Assembly (NCBI GenBank): GCA_964352815.1
Contig: CAYGTO010000003.1
Location: forward strand, 124,001-188,000
DNA length: 64,000 nt
Direction: 5' to 3'
Source of the DNA: CAYGTO01 sp964352815
GTDB lineage: Bacteria > Pseudomonadota > Alphaproteobacteria > Rickettsiales > UBA3002
Shown one piece after another: positions 17,731-26,924 of the stretch. Every line of letters starts with the position of its first letter. Position 1 is the first letter of the stretch. Below the pieces are notes generated by a model. The model did no database searches. It was given only the letters and a program-made list of their open reading frames with translations, and had not been told where the DNA came from. Both the position numbers and the translations under genes were made by a program.

Positions 17731-19374
17731 TCAGTTGGCCTGGCGGCGCAAAAATGCAGGTATATCAAGATATTCTTCATTTTCTTCCGAAGCGACCGGT
17801 GCCGGCTTATCGCTCACACGCGCACGTGGTGCTTCCGCAACTTGCGCATTGCCACGTGGGGCTGGTTTTGCCGCCAGCGCTTTGCCTACTCCCGTGATAC
17901 GCTGGAAAAATCCATACGATGATTCATCGTCATCTTTATCATCCATCGCCTCATCTGCCATTACGGCGCTACGTGCTTGACGCTGACGATCGCGCGTGGG
18001 GTGCTCGGCTCGCGGGCTGATGAACAAATCACCAATATCCTTATCGCTTTCTTCCTCTGAAGACATAGCACTCACCTCTTCAATAATCGCACGTTCGTGA
18101 AGCATCATATCACGATCAGCTGAAGCGCGTTTTGCCACCTCTTCACGCACAGACTTTGTAAGATGCTGCTTTTCATCTGGTCCCTTTGAACGCTCAGCAG
18201 GCGTATCTTTCACGTCTTCACGTGCCTCTTTCTCTGGCTCCGCGTCAAAGCGTTGCTCGCGGCGTGTGAAGGCTGTACCACCCGATTCTCTCACAATCTC
18301 TGCGGGAGAACGATCGCGGCGAGACTGAATTTTCGGCGCAACAAATCCGCTGATCGGCTTTGACTCTTTAACTGGCTTGGGCGCCATCGGCGCTCTATTC
18401 TGCTCAGCACTACGAATTCCCGTGGCCACCACTGAAACGCGCATGATGCCTTCGAGTGAATCGGAGAAGGTCGAACCAAAAATAATATTCGCTTCTGGAT
18501 CAACTTCATCACGAATGCGATTCGCTGCTTCATCCACTTCAAAGAGCGTCATATCCGGGCCACCAGTGATGTTAATCAAGACCGCTTTCGCACCTTTCAG
18601 TGACACATCATCAAGCAGCGGATTCGAAATCGCCGACTCTGCCGCATCAATCGCACGATGCTCAGAACTCGCCTCACCTGTACCCATCATCGCTTTACCC
18701 ATCTCGCTCATCACCGCGCGGATATCCGCAAAGTCAAGATTCACCAGGCCTGGTTTCACCATCAAATCAGTAACGCCGCGCACGCCCGAGTGTAGCACCT
18801 CATCTGCCAAACGGAACGCATCCGCGAAGGTGGTCTTCTCATTCGCAATACGGAAGAGATTTTGGTTCGGAATCACGATCAACGTATCCACATATTCTTG
18901 AAGCTCTTCAATGCCGCGCTCAGCGATTTTCATCCGGTGCGAGCCTTCGAATTGGAAAGGCTTTGTCACAACACCAACGGTCAGAATACCTTGATCACGC
19001 GCGAGCTGCGCAATGACAGACGCTGCACCCGTGCCCGTACCACCGCCCATTCCGGCCGTGATAAACACCATATGACTACCATCAATATGATCCGCAATCT
19101 CTTCGATTGCTTCTTCCGCCGCCGCGCGCCCAATATCCGGGTTAGCACCCGCACCCAAGCCACGCGTCACATGGACACCAAGCTGAATTGTACGATCCGT
19201 CATTGCGGACTCAAGCGCTTGTGCATCCGTGTTCGCCATCACGAAGCCAACCCCTTCTAAATTCGAGGCAATCATGTTGTTCACCGCATTTCCGCCGGCA
19301 CCGCCCACACCTACCACCGTGATCTTCGGTTTAAGCGTGTCATGCTGTGTTGGTACATGCAAATTCAATGTCAT
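17731..19374 (-). CDS. ftsZ: Cell division protein FtsZ
   Basis: 547 aa. Tubulin-like GTPase that forms the Z ring. Motifs: GVGGAGGNAVNNM (N-terminal), the GTPase signature GGGTGTGA, and the T7 loop NLDFADIRAVM. The GTPase domain ends near residue ~315. A ~215-residue charged, disordered linker follows, then the C-terminal interaction peptide EEYLDIPAFLRRQ. The long linker is typical of alphaproteobacteria. Start at 19374: GGAGG lies 4-5 nt upstream; the longer ORF starts inside the leader. Last fts gene of the cluster. Confidence 0.98.
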   Translation of the reverse strand: MTLNLHVPTQHDTLKPKITVVGVGGAGGNAVNNMIASNLEGVGFVMANTDAQALESAMTDRTIQLGVHVTRGLGAGANPDIGRAAAEEAIEEIADHIDGSHMVFITAGMGGGTGTGAASVIAQLARDQGILTVGVVTKPFQFEGSHRMKIAERGIEELQEYVDTLIVIPNQNLFRIANEKTTFADAFRLADEVLHSGVRGVTDLMVKPGLVNLDFADIRAVMSEMGKAMMGTGEASSEHRAIDAAESAISNPLLDDVSLKGAKAVLINITGGPDMTLFEVDEAANRIRDEVDPEANIIFGSTFSDSLEGIMRVSVVATGIRSAEQNRAPMAPKPVKESKPISGFVAPKIQSRRDRSPAEIVRESGGTAFTRREQRFDAEPEKEAREDVKDTPAERSKGPDEKQHLTKSVREEVAKRASADRDMMLHERAIIEEVSAMSSEEESDKDIGDLFISPRAEHPTRDRQRQARSAVMADEAMDDKDDDESSYGFFQRITGVGKALAAKPAPRGNAQVAEAPRARVSDKPAPVASEENEEYLDIPAFLRRQAN

Positions 19375-19412
19375 AGATCCTCCATGCGGGTTCTGCATTT
19401 ATTACAAAGTAG

Positions 19413-19439
19413 TGTGTTCATATATCACTGGCGAACACA
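19413..19439 (-). promoter_or_regulatory. Inverted repeat in the ftsZ upstream region
   Basis: TGTGTTC (19413-19419) and GAACACA (19433-19439) form 7-bp arms around a 13-bp spacer, ~40 nt upstream of the ftsZ ATG. It could be an operator; no factor is identified. Confidence 0.3.
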
Positions 19440-19467
19440 ATATCTGGTATATCCACAAGATTCAGCA

Positions 19468-20721
19468 CTAAAAACGCTCTCTGAACCATCGCTTAATAGC
19501 CCCCAACCAAGCCATGATTCCAGAAGAGGTTTGCCGCTTCATAAACAGCTCATCTTCCCAGCTATGGTGCAGCATATAATCGACCATCCCCACCACGGTA
19601 GAGAAAGCCGGCCCACTGACCGAATCGGCTAAGCCAGGCATCGTATGCGGCTTGCCAGGACGCACCTGTTTTCCGAGCATACGCGATGCCATTTCGATCA
19701 TTCCAATCATTTGACTTCCGCCTCCCGTAATCACGCAACGCCGACCTGCCACCTTGTCCATTCCCGCGGTTTCCAAACGGCCACGGATCATCTCAAACAT
19801 CTCCTCCAGACGCGGACGAACGACACCAATAAGCATCGAGCGCGGCAGCTGCGCCGGATCATCTTCATCGTCATCCTCACCCAGCTGAGGCACATCGATC
19901 ATTACATCTTCATCTTTAGGTGAAATCAACGCGCTGCCATGCACCGTCTTGATACGCTCCGCATGATACAGCGACGTCGAGAGACCTTTCGCAATATCAT
20001 TCGTGACATGCATGCCTCCAATCGGCAACGACTCAGAGAATACATTCTTGCCATCAACAAAGACAGCAATGCCTGTAGTTCCGCCACCAATATCAATGAG
20101 CGTCACCCCCAGATCCATCTCATCTTTTTGCACGGCAGACATCGCAGAGGCATGCGGCGCGAACACATAATCTTCAATGTCCAAATGACATTTCGCAATA
20201 CAGTTTGAAATGTTGCGCAAGGTTGAGTTTTTCACCAGCACAATATGCACATCGACTTTGAGCAATTCTCCCATCATGCCGCGCGGGTCCTTAAGGCCTT
20301 TCGAATCATCGACGCTGTAATGAAGCGGGAAACAATGAACGATGCTTAACCCTTCACCGAGCACACTATCACAGCCCTCATGGATCGCGTCGACAACATC
20401 TTGGTCGCTGACGCCATCACCAGAAATTTCTAGCTCGACGCTCACCGTGCGTGAAATCACCGAGGCGCCCGAAAGATTCACCACGACCTTATCGACTGTC
20501 TTCCCCGCCATCTCTTCCGCCGCATGGACCGCAGCCACCACAGAGGTTTGCGCCTCCCCAACATCGGTAATCGCACCTGCCTTGATTCCCTTAGCAAGCT
20601 GATGGCCAATACCAAGCACATGAAACACGCCTTCTTCATTGGTTTGCCCAATCAGGCACGCGACTTTACTTGTGCCAATATCGAGCACCGCGATCATTTC
20701 ATTAGGGCGCATCACTGCCAT
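19468..20721 (-). CDS. ftsA: Cell division protein FtsA
   Basis: 417 aa. Actin-like protein that links FtsZ to the membrane. Visible: phosphate 1 VLDIGTSKVACLIG, the SHS2/1C region around HCFPLHYSVD, phosphate 2 LIDIGGGTTGIAVF, and adenosine motif ITGGGSQMIGM. The C-terminal ~15 residues (MAWLGAIKRWFRERF) form the expected amphipathic membrane-targeting helix. It lies 20 nt after ftsQ and 93 nt before ftsZ. Confidence 0.98.
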   Translation of the reverse strand: MAVMRPNEMIAVLDIGTSKVACLIGQTNEEGVFHVLGIGHQLAKGIKAGAITDVGEAQTSVVAAVHAAEEMAGKTVDKVVVNLSGASVISRTVSVELEISGDGVSDQDVVDAIHEGCDSVLGEGLSIVHCFPLHYSVDDSKGLKDPRGMMGELLKVDVHIVLVKNSTLRNISNCIAKCHLDIEDYVFAPHASAMSAVQKDEMDLGVTLIDIGGGTTGIAVFVDGKNVFSESLPIGGMHVTNDIAKGLSTSLYHAERIKTVHGSALISPKDEDVMIDVPQLGEDDDEDDPAQLPRSMLIGVVRPRLEEMFEMIRGRLETAGMDKVAGRRCVITGGGSQMIGMIEMASRMLGKQVRPGKPHTMPGLADSVSGPAFSTVVGMVDYMLHHSWEDELFMKRQTSSGIMAWLGAIKRWFRERF

Positions 20722-20741
20722 CTTCTTTACTCCTACTATCC

Positions 20742-21611
20742 TTATGGCAAGCGGTATGAGGCTTGTCTATGCATTTGCTCTCGCGTTTCAACAAATAAAC
20801 GATCCTCGAGCCGCATGTCGATCACATCGACCTGGCGATCAAGCAATCCTTGCTCTCTTTGCAATTCAGCTAAACGCGCAAGCGCCATTTCCGGATCTTT
20901 TTCAGGCAGCTTCAACCGAAGCCCACTGTGCAGCAACACATCCCAACGGCGCCCACCAACGCGCGACGCAGCAACCACCTCTCCGCTCAACACGGAAGCA
21001 TTGATCATTGCGAGCAACGATGCTGCATGCTCAGGCGCATCTTCACCAACCAGCACCGGAAGCCCCGTCATCTGTTCGGCAACCTGATTCTCTAGTAACA
21101 CCCCATCTGCATCAAGCACATGAATCGCGCCACCATGCTGCCACAGCGCGGAAGGCTGGCGCTCATGAATGACGATGGTAAGCCGGTCAGGCAATTGGCG
21201 ATACACTGTCGCGTCGCGCACCTCTGGCAATGCCGTCAATTTTGCGCGCAATGACTCCAGTGATAGCAATAATAGCGGGTCACCTGGCTTCACATTAATC
21301 GCCTGCTTGATAGTGGTAAGCGGCGTATTCTCACGCCCCTCAATGTATATCTGCGCCACAGAAAAACCCGCCTCATTCGACCATTGCGCCAGCTTTCGCT
21401 CAACGGAACGATGCAGCGCCTCATATTTTTCTGGCTGCGTATATAAATAGCCGCCATAGCCAAGCCCCACCACTGCAATACCCGACAGCGCGATCAGCCC
21501 ATAGAAGCGGATGCGTTCATAAAGCTGCGTCTTCGCCTTATTGCGCGATACGCGTTCCGACTGGCGTTGCCGCCGCGTCTTCGTACTGCGCTGTGGTTTG
21601 CGTCTAGCCAT
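20742..21611 (-). CDS. ftsQ: Cell division protein FtsQ
   Basis: 289 aa. Bitopic divisome protein. Basic cytoplasmic N-terminus (RRKPQRSTKTRRQRQ), one membrane segment (~residues 35-55), a POTRA domain (~75-150: VAQIYIEGRENTPLTTIKQA.., LPDRLTIVIHERQP) and a C-terminal FtsQ domain. The start at 21611 overlaps the ddl stop by 8 nt; an ATG two codons upstream is also possible. Confidence 0.93.
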   Translation of the reverse strand: MARRKPQRSTKTRRQRQSERVSRNKAKTQLYERIRFYGLIALSGIAVVGLGYGGYLYTQPEKYEALHRSVERKLAQWSNEAGFSVAQIYIEGRENTPLTTIKQAINVKPGDPLLLLSLESLRAKLTALPEVRDATVYRQLPDRLTIVIHERQPSALWQHGGAIHVLDADGVLLENQVAEQMTGLPVLVGEDAPEHAASLLAMINASVLSGEVVAASRVGGRRWDVLLHSGLRLKLPEKDPEMALARLAELQREQGLLDRQVDVIDMRLEDRLFVETREQMHRQASYRLP

Positions 21612-22539
21612 GATCATTGTCCAATCGTGCCATGCGCACGAGTTCTTTCACCAATGTCGCAAAATCCATTCCGTCATGCGCAGCAATTTCTGGCGTCAGC
21701 GAGAGCGGCGTCATGCCAGGCTGCGTGTTGGTTTCGAGAAGATAGAATATACCATGGTTTTCATCATAACGGAAGTCACTACGCGTGACACCGCGGCAAC
21801 CCAGCGCCCGATGCGCCCGCTCCGCCAATTGCAACACCTCCCCATACGCATTCGCATCAATCGGCGCCGGCATGATATGCTCTGCCTTACCATCAGTGTA
21901 TTTTGCTTCATAATCGTAGAACCCTTGCTTCGGACGAATCTCAATCGCACCGAGCGCTTTTGCGCCCTCACCCTCGCCCAGCACCGCGACCTGAACCTCA
22001 CGGCCAGGGATGTATTTCTCAACCAACACCTGATCACCAAAGGGCCAATCTGCTTCGCCAAATGCATAATCCGCATCATCATGAATAATACTGACGCCAA
22101 CGCTCGAGCCTTCATTGAGCGGCTTAATCACAAAGGGCCGCGCCATCGGCTCACCCTGAAGCATTGCCGTTTTGCTACACACACTGCCCGCAGCACATTG
22201 CAGCCCCTCCGCCTCGAACACTTTCTTCGCCATCGGCTTATCCATCGCAAGCGCCGAGGCAAGCACCCCTGAATGGGTGTAGGGAATTGCGAGCATTTCC
22301 AGCACCCCTTGAACCGTGCCATCTTCGCCGTAACGCCCATGCAGCGCGTTGAACACCACATCTGGCTTAGCTTGCGTCAACTGCGCCGCCACATCCTGCT
22401 TTGCATCGATCAGGCTCACCTTATAGCCCAGCGATTCAAGGGCTGCCGCCACCGCCTTCCCGCTCATCAGTGACACCTCACGTTCGGCCGACAGGCCGCC
22501 ATACAATACTGCTACATGTAAATCTGTTGTCATATCCAC
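21604..22539 (-). CDS. ddl: D-alanine--D-alanine ligase
   Basis: 311 aa. ATP-grasp enzyme making D-Ala-D-Ala for UDP-MurNAc-pentapeptide. Motifs: LYGGLSAEREVSLMSG, NALHGRYGEDGTVQG, NEGSSVGV, and the metal/substrate block LLETNTQPGMTPLSL. Normal length. Followed directly by ftsQ. The region upstream, towards murB, is an E-type palindrome rather than a promoter-like spacer. Confidence 0.97.
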   Translation of the reverse strand: MDMTTDLHVAVLYGGLSAEREVSLMSGKAVAAALESLGYKVSLIDAKQDVAAQLTQAKPDVVFNALHGRYGEDGTVQGVLEMLAIPYTHSGVLASALAMDKPMAKKVFEAEGLQCAAGSVCSKTAMLQGEPMARPFVIKPLNEGSSVGVSIIHDDADYAFGEADWPFGDQVLVEKYIPGREVQVAVLGEGEGAKALGAIEIRPKQGFYDYEAKYTDGKAEHIMPAPIDANAYGEVLQLAERAHRALGCRGVTRSDFRYDENHGIFYLLETNTQPGMTPLSLTPEIAAHDGMDFATLVKELVRMARLDNDHG

Positions 22540-22561
22540 CTACCTTATACAGATAGTACAG

Positions 22562-22680
22562 AAACGCGAGGGTGTGACGGAGATTTCTAAGAGAGGGTTT
22601 TTCGAGCACCGCAGCGTACATAAGTACGTGAGGATGAGAGAAAAAACATCGACACAGAAATCGCCCGCACGCTAGCGTTT
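22562..22680 (-). repeat. E-type nested palindrome, copy 1 (murB-ddl)
   Basis: The outer arms 22562-22588 and 22656-22680 (AAACGC..GATTTCT against AGAAATC..GCGTTT) pair imperfectly over ~25 bp. Inside, GTTTTT/AAAAAC and CGTAC-ATAA-GTACG form nested stems. The core words TTCGAG.ACCGCAGCG and the GTGAG/GGATG run match copy 2 at 41037-41159, while the arms are unrelated in sequence. It abuts the murB stop codon. Confidence 0.8.
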
Positions 22681-23701
22681 ATGAGCTATCTGGCTTACCG
22701 ATGCGCTGAATCTCCCATTGGAGCTCCACCCCGAAGTGATCCTTGACCCGGCGGCGCATCTCTTCCCCAAGCGCTTCCAGGTCGCGTGCTGTCGCTGTGC
22801 CGGTGTTAATCATGAAGTTGCAATGCTTCTCCGACATCTGCGCACCTTCTAATTCTAAACCTCGGCCGCCCACCGCGTCAATCATTTGCCACGCTTTGTG
22901 CCCCTCGGGATTCTTAAAGGTGCTGCCCCCCGTCCGCTCGCGCACTGGCTGGGTCGCCTCGCGCGCCTGTTTTATCTCACGAATTCGCTGATGTATCTCT
23001 TCTGGCTCACCTTTCTCAACGCGGAAAATGGCCTTAGTAAACACCCAATCGTTCGGCGCGGTCGAATGGCGGTAGCTATAGCCCAGCTCATCGACGCTGA
23101 CCCGTTTAGTCTCTCCCTCGCCGGTGACCAGTTCAGCCGCAATCAGCACATCACTCATCTCCGTGCCATACGCACCCGCATTCATCCGAAGCGCGCCGCC
23201 AATCGTGCCCGGAATGCCGCTCAAAAATTCGAGGCCAGCAATGCCATGATCGGCGGCGTAGAGGGCGACATTGGCATCCAGGCAACCCGCGCCAACAAAC
23301 AAAGACTCGTCACTCTGCGAGGAGGCGCCAGCCTCCGCGGCAGTCCATTCTCGCATCACATCGCTAGAATGGATCGCGTCGCTTCGCTCGCGAAATGCTT
23401 CACTCTGAAACCTGAACCCCGAATCCTGAACCCTGAGCTCCGTAAACCCCCGCCCGAGCTTGATGACCACCCCGTCGATCCCACCATCGCGCACGATCAC
23501 GTTCGAGCCCACGCCCAGCACCGTCACCGGCAGGTCTGCGGGCTTCTGCCTCATAAAGTAAGCAAGGTCTTCCGCATTTTCCGGTTTAAAGAGCAACTCC
23601 GCTGGGCCACCCACCCGAAACCAGTTGGTCTTCGCCAGGTCAGCGTTCTCGCGCAGCTTGCCACGGAGATCAGGCATTATGCTTGTTAGTTCATATTTCA
23701 T
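22679..23701 (-). CDS. murB: UDP-N-acetylenolpyruvoylglucosamine reductase with inserted segment
   Basis: 340 aa. FAD enzyme completing UDP-MurNAc. Motifs: GVGSNVIVRDGGIDGVVI, GIPGTIGGALRMNAGAYGTE, SYRHS, GSTFKNPEGHKAW (active-site Ser loop) and the C-terminal SEKHCNFMIN. It is ~40 aa longer than the usual ~300. An in-frame block of ~43 residues (VQDSGFRFQ..to..SSQSDE), encoded at 23307-23437, sits between the FTELRV strand and LFVGAGCLD. That DNA is a repeat-like palindromic segment. FAD motifs are intact, so the enzyme is probably functional. Confidence 0.95.
   Translation of the reverse strand: MKYELTSIMPDLRGKLRENADLAKTNWFRVGGPAELLFKPENAEDLAYFMRQKPADLPVTVLGVGSNVIVRDGGIDGVVIKLGRGFTELRVQDSGFRFQSEAFRERSDAIHSSDVMREWTAAEAGASSQSDESLFVGAGCLDANVALYAADHGIAGLEFLSGIPGTIGGALRMNAGAYGTEMSDVLIAAELVTGEGETKRVSVDELGYSYRHSTAPNDWVFTKAIFRVEKGEPEEIHQRIREIKQAREATQPVRERTGGSTFKNPEGHKAWQMIDAVGGRGLELEGAQMSEKHCNFMINTGTATARDLEALGEEMRRRVKDHFGVELQWEIQRIGKPDSS
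23307..23437 (-). repeat. In-frame palindromic insertion inside murB
   Basis: About 131 bp containing GGAGGC-N4-GCCTCC (23321-23336), TCCATTCT/AGAATGGA (23344-23351, 23366-23373), a C-type word GCGTCGCTTCGCTCGCGAAA, and a CCTGAA(C)CC tandem-like stretch (23409-23434). It adds ~43 residues to MurB without a frameshift. It appears to be a composite of repeat modules seen elsewhere in the window. Confidence 0.7.
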
Positions 23702-23709
23702 ATGTTCTC

Positions 23710-23737
23710 TTGACTACAATCGCCAGTTCCAGATAAC
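23710..23737 (+). promoter_or_regulatory. Possible promoter for the orphan gene at 23772
   Basis: TTGACT (23710-23715), 16-bp spacer, GATAAC (23732-23737), on the plus strand, 35 nt before the ATG. Good -35, weak -10. Confidence 0.35.
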
Positions 23738-23771
23738 AAGTTGATTATGTTAACAAGAGCGGAGTGTAACC

Positions 23772-24200
23772 ATGAGAAGACCCGAATGGACCAAGCCTTG
23801 GGCATGTAGGCAAGATACCAAGGGGGGATCATGCAGTTTGCGCCATTTTCCCATTCGCGAGGCAAAAGAAGGGGATCACCCTCATGGGGGAATTCCGGGA
23901 AACTATGTTGTTGTTGAGATGGTATTTGATGATCCAGATAAGGAGCGTCTAAAGCCAGGGATTGAATCAATGCTCAATGCATATCGGGGTAATGATGGTC
24001 AGCTTTTTACCATTTTTCAGAAAGATGGTCCACCTACGAGAATGGATGTGATGGTTATGAAGCATTTTCTTTTAGAGTCTGGCTGGACAGAAACAGATAT
24101 TGCAGAGGCGACAAACCGTTATCCTGAAGCGCTAGGAGTTAACGAAAGATGGGTAGATACAGTTACTCGTGGCCAGGAAACAGCAAATATGGCTCTTTAG
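23772..24200 (+). CDS. Orphan gene inserted antiparallel in the dcw cluster
   Basis: 142 aa, not recognised. It runs on the plus strand between murC and murB, in an otherwise unbroken minus-strand division cluster. GGAG lies 7 nt upstream of the ATG, and a possible promoter precedes it. The N-terminus is Arg/Lys/Cys/His-rich (RRPEWTKPWACRQDTKGGSC), then a globular-looking part (YVVVEMVFDDPDKERL.., MDVMVMKHFLLESGWTETDI). Base composition is more AT-rich than murB or murC. Its stop overlaps the murC stop by 4 nt. It looks like an acquired lineage-specific gene. Confidence 0.6.
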   Translation: MRRPEWTKPWACRQDTKGGSCSLRHFPIREAKEGDHPHGGIPGNYVVVEMVFDDPDKERLKPGIESMLNAYRGNDGQLFTIFQKDGPPTRMDVMVMKHFLLESGWTETDIAEATNRYPEALGVNERWVDTVTRGQETANMAL

Positions 24201-25693
24201 GCGCTAGCGCTGTTATGCTGGCCGATCAGTTTCTCCAGCTCTCCTGGCAGTGCGTTTGCCCATTTCGAGATGGAGCCGGCGCCGAGGCATATGACATAAT
24301 CATTCGGCTGCGCAATCTGGTGAATCGTCTCGGCGAGCTTCGTTTCAGATTCCAGCAGTGAGACTTGCTGATGGCCATGTGAGCGGATACCCTCGGCCAG
24401 CGACTCCTGACTGATGCCCTCAATCGGCGATTCGCCCGCTTCATAAATATCAGTGACCACCACATGATCCGCATCATTAAAACAGGTGCAGAATTCTTCA
24501 AACAAATCGCGCACGCGGCTGTAGCGGTGCGGCTGCACCACCGCAATCACGCGACTGTCTTTCTGGTCAGCGAGTCGGCGCGCTGAGGAGAGTGTCGCCG
24601 CAATTTCGACCGGGTGATGGCCATAATCATCGATAATCGTCACCCCATTCACCTTCCCCGTCTTGGTAAAGCGCCGCTTCACCCCTTGGAAATCGTTGAA
24701 GCCTTTGATAATCGCTGCCACTTCCATGTTCAGCTCATAACAGACCGACAGGGCCGCGAGTGCGTTGCGCAAATTATGATCGCCCTGCATCGGCAGGAAC
24801 ACGCCCTCAATCACTCGAACCTCGTCGCTCTGCTGATCGGTGATTTCGACATCAAAGCGCTGGCCCTCGCCTTGCGGCTCAATATTCACCACGCGCACCA
24901 TCGCTTGTGGCGAGAACCCGTAGGTGACAATCCGCCGGTCCGAAATTTTCGCCACCAACGCCTGTACTTCCGGATGATCGATACACAACACGCCGAAGCC
25001 ATAGAATGGAAGGTTCTCAAGGAACTGACGGAACGCCGCACGCAGATTATCGAAGCTGCCATAATGATCGAGATGTTCCGGGTCGATATTCGTCACCACC
25101 GCAATGGTCGAGGGGATTTTGATAAAGGTGCCATCCGATTCATCGGCCTCAACAATCATCCACTCACCTTTGCCGAGCCGCGTGTTCGTCCCATATGCAT
25201 TAATGATTCCCCCATTAATAACGGTCGGGTTTCGACTCGCCGCTTCAAACAGACTGGCGAGCATCGAGGTTGTCGTGGTTTTGCCATGCGTTCCCGCAAT
25301 GGAGATGGTCATTTTCAAGCGCATTAATTCGCCAAGCATTTCACTACGCCGCACCACTGGGATGCGCATGCGCCGTGCTTCGACCATTTCTGGATTTCCA
25401 TCTTTGACTGCTGAAGAAATCACCACCACCGCGGCTTTCTCAACATTCTCAGGCATATGGCCAATCGCCACCTCAATGCCAAGGCCGCGCAGACGTTCGA
25501 CATTCGGCCCTTCGGCAATGTCACTGCCCTGCACATGATAATTTAGATTATGGAGCAGCTCGGCAATACCGCTCATGCCAATACCACCAATGCCGACGAA
25601 ATGGATGATGCCAATATCGAGTGACATGGTTTTGCCAACCGGAAAAGGGCGAATCGGGATCGTCTTCCCGTCAGGGTTCACTGCCGGCGTCAT
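24197..25693 (-). CDS. murC: UDP-N-acetylmuramate--L-alanine ligase
   Basis: 498 aa. Adds L-Ala to UDP-MurNAc. Motifs: IHFVGIGGIGMSGIAE (UDP-binding Rossmann), P-loop GTHGKTTTTSM, EADESDGTF, NIDPEHLDHYG and DDYGHHPVEI. It starts ~22 residues upstream of the usual N-terminus (an in-frame ATG precedes SLDIGIIHF), but this ATG overlaps the murG stop (ATGA), which favours it. Confidence 0.97.
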   Translation of the reverse strand: MTPAVNPDGKTIPIRPFPVGKTMSLDIGIIHFVGIGGIGMSGIAELLHNLNYHVQGSDIAEGPNVERLRGLGIEVAIGHMPENVEKAAVVVISSAVKDGNPEMVEARRMRIPVVRRSEMLGELMRLKMTISIAGTHGKTTTTSMLASLFEAASRNPTVINGGIINAYGTNTRLGKGEWMIVEADESDGTFIKIPSTIAVVTNIDPEHLDHYGSFDNLRAAFRQFLENLPFYGFGVLCIDHPEVQALVAKISDRRIVTYGFSPQAMVRVVNIEPQGEGQRFDVEITDQQSDEVRVIEGVFLPMQGDHNLRNALAALSVCYELNMEVAAIIKGFNDFQGVKRRFTKTGKVNGVTIIDDYGHHPVEIAATLSSARRLADQKDSRVIAVVQPHRYSRVRDLFEEFCTCFNDADHVVVTDIYEAGESPIEGISQESLAEGIRSHGHQQVSLLESETKLAETIHQIAQPNDYVICLGAGSISKWANALPGELEKLIGQHNSASA

Positions 25694-26910
25694 GCGGCGG
25701 CCTCGCTAATCGAGGAGCGCGTATCAGCTTGCGATGTTTTAGATGCTTCCTTAGCAGGCTTTTTATTTTTCTCACGCACGCCAGCCGCCATATCCAGCAC
25801 AAGGTCCGCTAGCTTCTGCGCAGCATTTGGCGCCCCAATTTTCTGGATCATCGCCGCCGCTTTGGTCAACGCGCCCGGCAATGTCAAAAATGATTCCAGA
25901 CGCGCCGCAAGTGCCTCTGAGGTAAAGCCATCTTGAGGCATGAGCCAAGCACCGCCAACATCTTCCGCGGCCTGTGCATTATAATATTGATGGTTATCCG
26001 TAGCAGCCGGAAGCGGCACCAAAATCGCTGGACGCCCTGCGACAGAAAGCTCCGCCATAGTCGACGCGCCCGAGCGGCTAATCACCAGATGGGCATTCGC
26101 AATTTTACTCGCCACATCTGCAAAGAAGGTTGAGAGATTTGCACTAACACCCATCTCTTGATACATCGCGCGCACACGGTCCAAATCTTCCACGCGACAT
26201 TGCTGATCGATGCGAATACGTTGGCGTAGTGTCTCAGGTAATCGCTTGATCGCTTCAGGAACCACCGTGCCGAATATGCTCGCCCCTTGCGATCCGCCGA
26301 GCACAAGCAGGTTCAGCATCGCGTCTTCCTGAAGCTCGCTGTAAGGAATATTGCGCAAGGCGCAAACCGATGCACGTACCGGGTTTCCAACCACTGCCGT
26401 TTTACGGTGCGCTTCCTTTGCCACACGCTGCGTGTTCTCATAGGTCAGCGCGATACGGCGCATGCGATGCGTCAGCATACGGTTTGCTTTTCCAAGGACC
26501 GAGTTTTGTTCATGAATCGTGGTCGGAAGCCGTAAATAAGACGCCGCCATCATGGTAGGGAAGGATGGATAACCGCCGAAACCGACCACCGCTTCTGCGT
26601 TCAGTTTTTTGAGCAACTGTCGTGATTGCATCATACCAATCGCGATACACGCCATACCCCATACTTTTTTTATGATATTGCCGCCGGGCGATGCCGCATG
26701 TACATAATAAATCGGTATCTTCCCTAGAGCGCTTTTGTCCGAGACATTATTATAATCTGCAAATCGCTTATCTGTAATGAGCACCACTTTACGCCCACGC
26801 GCGATCAACTCTTCAGCCAGCGCTTCGGCGGGAAAGATATGGCCACCTGTGCCACCCGCTGCCAAAACAATGGGGCGAGGATCCGTTTTCTGTGTGGCAG
26901 ATTCTGTCAT
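25690..26910 (-). CDS. murG: Lipid II synthase MurG
   Basis: 406 aa. GT28 glycosyltransferase adding GlcNAc to lipid I at the inner membrane face. Motifs: AAGGTGGHIFPA, VGFGGYPSFP, HEQNSVLGKANR, GGSQGA, SRSGASTMAEL, LPAATDNHQYYNA. An extra ~35-residue Lys/Ala/Ser-rich tail (after LVLDMAAGVREKNKK) makes it longer than the usual ~360 aa. Confidence 0.97.
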   Translation of the reverse strand: MTESATQKTDPRPIVLAAGGTGGHIFPAEALAEELIARGRKVVLITDKRFADYNNVSDKSALGKIPIYYVHAASPGGNIIKKVWGMACIAIGMMQSRQLLKKLNAEAVVGFGGYPSFPTMMAASYLRLPTTIHEQNSVLGKANRMLTHRMRRIALTYENTQRVAKEAHRKTAVVGNPVRASVCALRNIPYSELQEDAMLNLLVLGGSQGASIFGTVVPEAIKRLPETLRQRIRIDQQCRVEDLDRVRAMYQEMGVSANLSTFFADVASKIANAHLVISRSGASTMAELSVAGRPAILVPLPAATDNHQYYNAQAAEDVGGAWLMPQDGFTSEALAARLESFLTLPGALTKAAAMIQKIGAPNAAQKLADLVLDMAAGVREKNKKPAKEASKTSQADTRSSISEAAA

Positions 26911-26924
26911 ACGCGCTCGTTCAG

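Noticed and set aside
21541..22272. 243-aa plus-strand ORF over ftsQ and ddl
   Set aside because: Antisense to two certain genes; Arg/His-rich composition of a shadow frame and no ribosome site.
22886..23689. 267-aa plus-strand ORF over murB
   Set aside because: Antisense shadow of MurB, whose motifs are clear on the other strand.
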